Part shown: positions 6,328-7,086 of the stretch, piece by piece
Numbering within the stretch: the first letter of the stretch is position 1
How the letters are laid out: each line of letters begins with the position of its first letter
NCBI GenBank assembly: GCA_002453275.1
Contig: DKGN01000098.1
Coordinates: 1-7,086, forward strand
Source: Caryophanales bacterium UBA6769
GTDB lineage: Bacteria; Bacillota; Bacilli; Bacillales; UBA6769
Reading direction: 5' to 3'
Length of the DNA: 7,086 bases
Notes under the pieces: generated by a model
The model's input: only the letters and a program-made list of their open reading frames with translations
What the model was told of the DNA's origin: nothing
Database searches by the model: none
Translations under genes and position numbers: made by a program

Positions 6328-6384
6328 CTTTTCTTAATCCTTAAATAACTTTCAGCCCAAACTTGACACCTCGACTTGTCTCTA

Positions 6385-7086
6385 TTAATCTACAACCCTA
6401 TCGATCACTTCTCCAAATTGCTCCCTCTGCTTATCGAAATACTCTTGCACTTCCTCTTGGGATTTTGCAACGATCGTATAACTATTCTTTTCAGCAAATT
6501 CAATTAAATCTGGATCTTCGAGTGTCTTTTCAATAACTTCATCCCATTTATTAATCACATCTTTTTCCAATCCACTTGGACCTCCTAATCCAATCATGGC
6601 ACTCAAAGAAAGTGACTCATAAAATTCATTTAAAGTAGGTGTATCAGGGAAAGCGGCGATTCTTGATTCCGGCAATACCGCCAAGATCTTAATATCGCCG
6701 GCTTCTTCAGAACCTAACATTGCTGATGGGGCATCAATGATTAAGTCTGCATGATTTCCCAACACCGCCGCAAGTGCCTCCCCACCACCATCATAGTCGA
6801 CCCTCGTCCATTTCAAATCAAAGTCTTCCTCTTGGTTAATTAATTCGGAAAAAATACTCGTAGTAAGTGAAGTCGAAGCAATTTTTAAGTCATTTTCCTT
6901 CGAATACTCAATCATTTCCTCGAAATTTTCAAACGGCGCATCAGATGAGGCGGCAATGACAAATTGATATTCGAAAATACTTGAGATTAACGTAAAGTCA
7001 TCAGGACCATTGTCAATTAAATCAATGTGCGGATTTATTGAATATAAAGTCGTCCCCATACCTGCTGCCATTGTATAGCCATCTGG
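6385..7086 (-). CDS. Tripartite tricarboxylate transporter (TctC/Bug-type) solute-binding protein, 5' end cut by window edge
   Basis: The frame is open from the window edge: the first visible residues are Pro-Asp-Gly-Tyr-Thr, a hallmark of TctC/Bug binding proteins, followed by MAAGMGTTLYSINPHI. Visible blocks include VDYDGGGEALAAVLGNHADL (about 96-115 of the visible part) and ILAVLPESRIAAFPDTPTL (about 134-152), both typical of the family. With 233 visible residues and a usual length near 320, roughly the first 90 residues, including the lipoprotein or secretion signal, lie outside the window. In this family the protein binds a carboxylate in the extracytoplasmic space and passes it to the TctA/TctB membrane parts, which are presumably encoded further upstream. 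The real start is therefore not the internal Met at 7071. Substrate cannot be read from the sequence. Confidence 0.9.
   Translation of the reverse strand, partial: PDGYTMAAGMGTTLYSINPHIDLIDNGPDDFTLISSIFEYQFVIAASSDAPFENFEEMIEYSKENDLKIASTSLTTSIFSELINQEEDFDLKWTRVDYDGGGEALAAVLGNHADLIIDAPSAMLGSEEAGDIKILAVLPESRIAAFPDTPTLNEFYESLSLSAMIGLGGPSGLEKDVINKWDEVIEKTLEDPDLIEFAEKNSYTIVAKSQEEVQEYFDKQREQFGEVIDRVVD

Noticed and set aside
6363..6391. Plus-strand TTGACA with TAATCT 17 bases later
   Set aside because: The -35 is perfect but the -10 matches only 3/6 and it would transcribe antisense into the binding-protein gene; no plus-strand gene follows.

Overview
The window reads as a chromosomal segment of a low-to-moderate GC Gram-positive bacterium, most likely Bacillaceae. 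The signs are AGGAGG-like ribosome sites, TTG start codons, an LPxTA-type cell-wall sorting signal, a Bacillus-style Rpn-family protein with Lys-Gly-Leu-Glu repeats, and a tripartite tricarboxylate transporter (TTT) binding protein. The very acidic surface protein would fit an alkaliphile or halotolerant member, but that is inference.

Layout: (1) 1-728, minus, the 3'-truncated gene of a PD-(D/E)XK nuclease of the Rpn/putative transposase family. (2) 729-853, a divergent promoter region with candidate sigma-A promoters on both strands and a 12/14 match to the Gram-positive LexA (DinR) box lying across both. (3) 854-1693, plus, a membrane-anchored trypsin-like (S1C/HtrA-type) serine protease without a PDZ domain. 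(4) 1694-1864, a convergent, hairpin-rich gap with one strong minus-strand terminator and one orphan terminator-like hairpin. (5) 1865-3796, minus, a 643-residue sortase-anchored surface protein: signal peptide, acidic stalk, three diverged repeats of a beta-rich module, Asp/Gly/Asn-rich wall spacer, LPKTA, membrane helix and Arg/Lys tail. (6) 3797-4301, a 505-base gap with a candidate promoter for the surface protein and a terminator for the next gene. (7) 4302-6281, minus, acetoacetate-CoA ligase. (8) 6282-6384, a short gap with a perfect GC-rich hairpin. (9) 6385-7086, minus, the 5'-truncated gene of a TctC/Bug-type solute-binding protein.

The ligase and the binding protein lie in the same direction and may form a carboxylate uptake and activation unit: the binding protein would capture an organic acid outside the cell, and the ligase would activate acetoacetate to its CoA ester. 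The hairpin between them could uncouple their expression. The surface protein has its own promoter candidate and terminator, so it is probably monocistronic. The Rpn-like nuclease and the protease are linked only by the shared promoter region. I see no RNA genes, CRISPR array or complete insertion sequence. The least explained elements are the LexA-like box over the divergent promoters and the three-module LPKTA surface protein.
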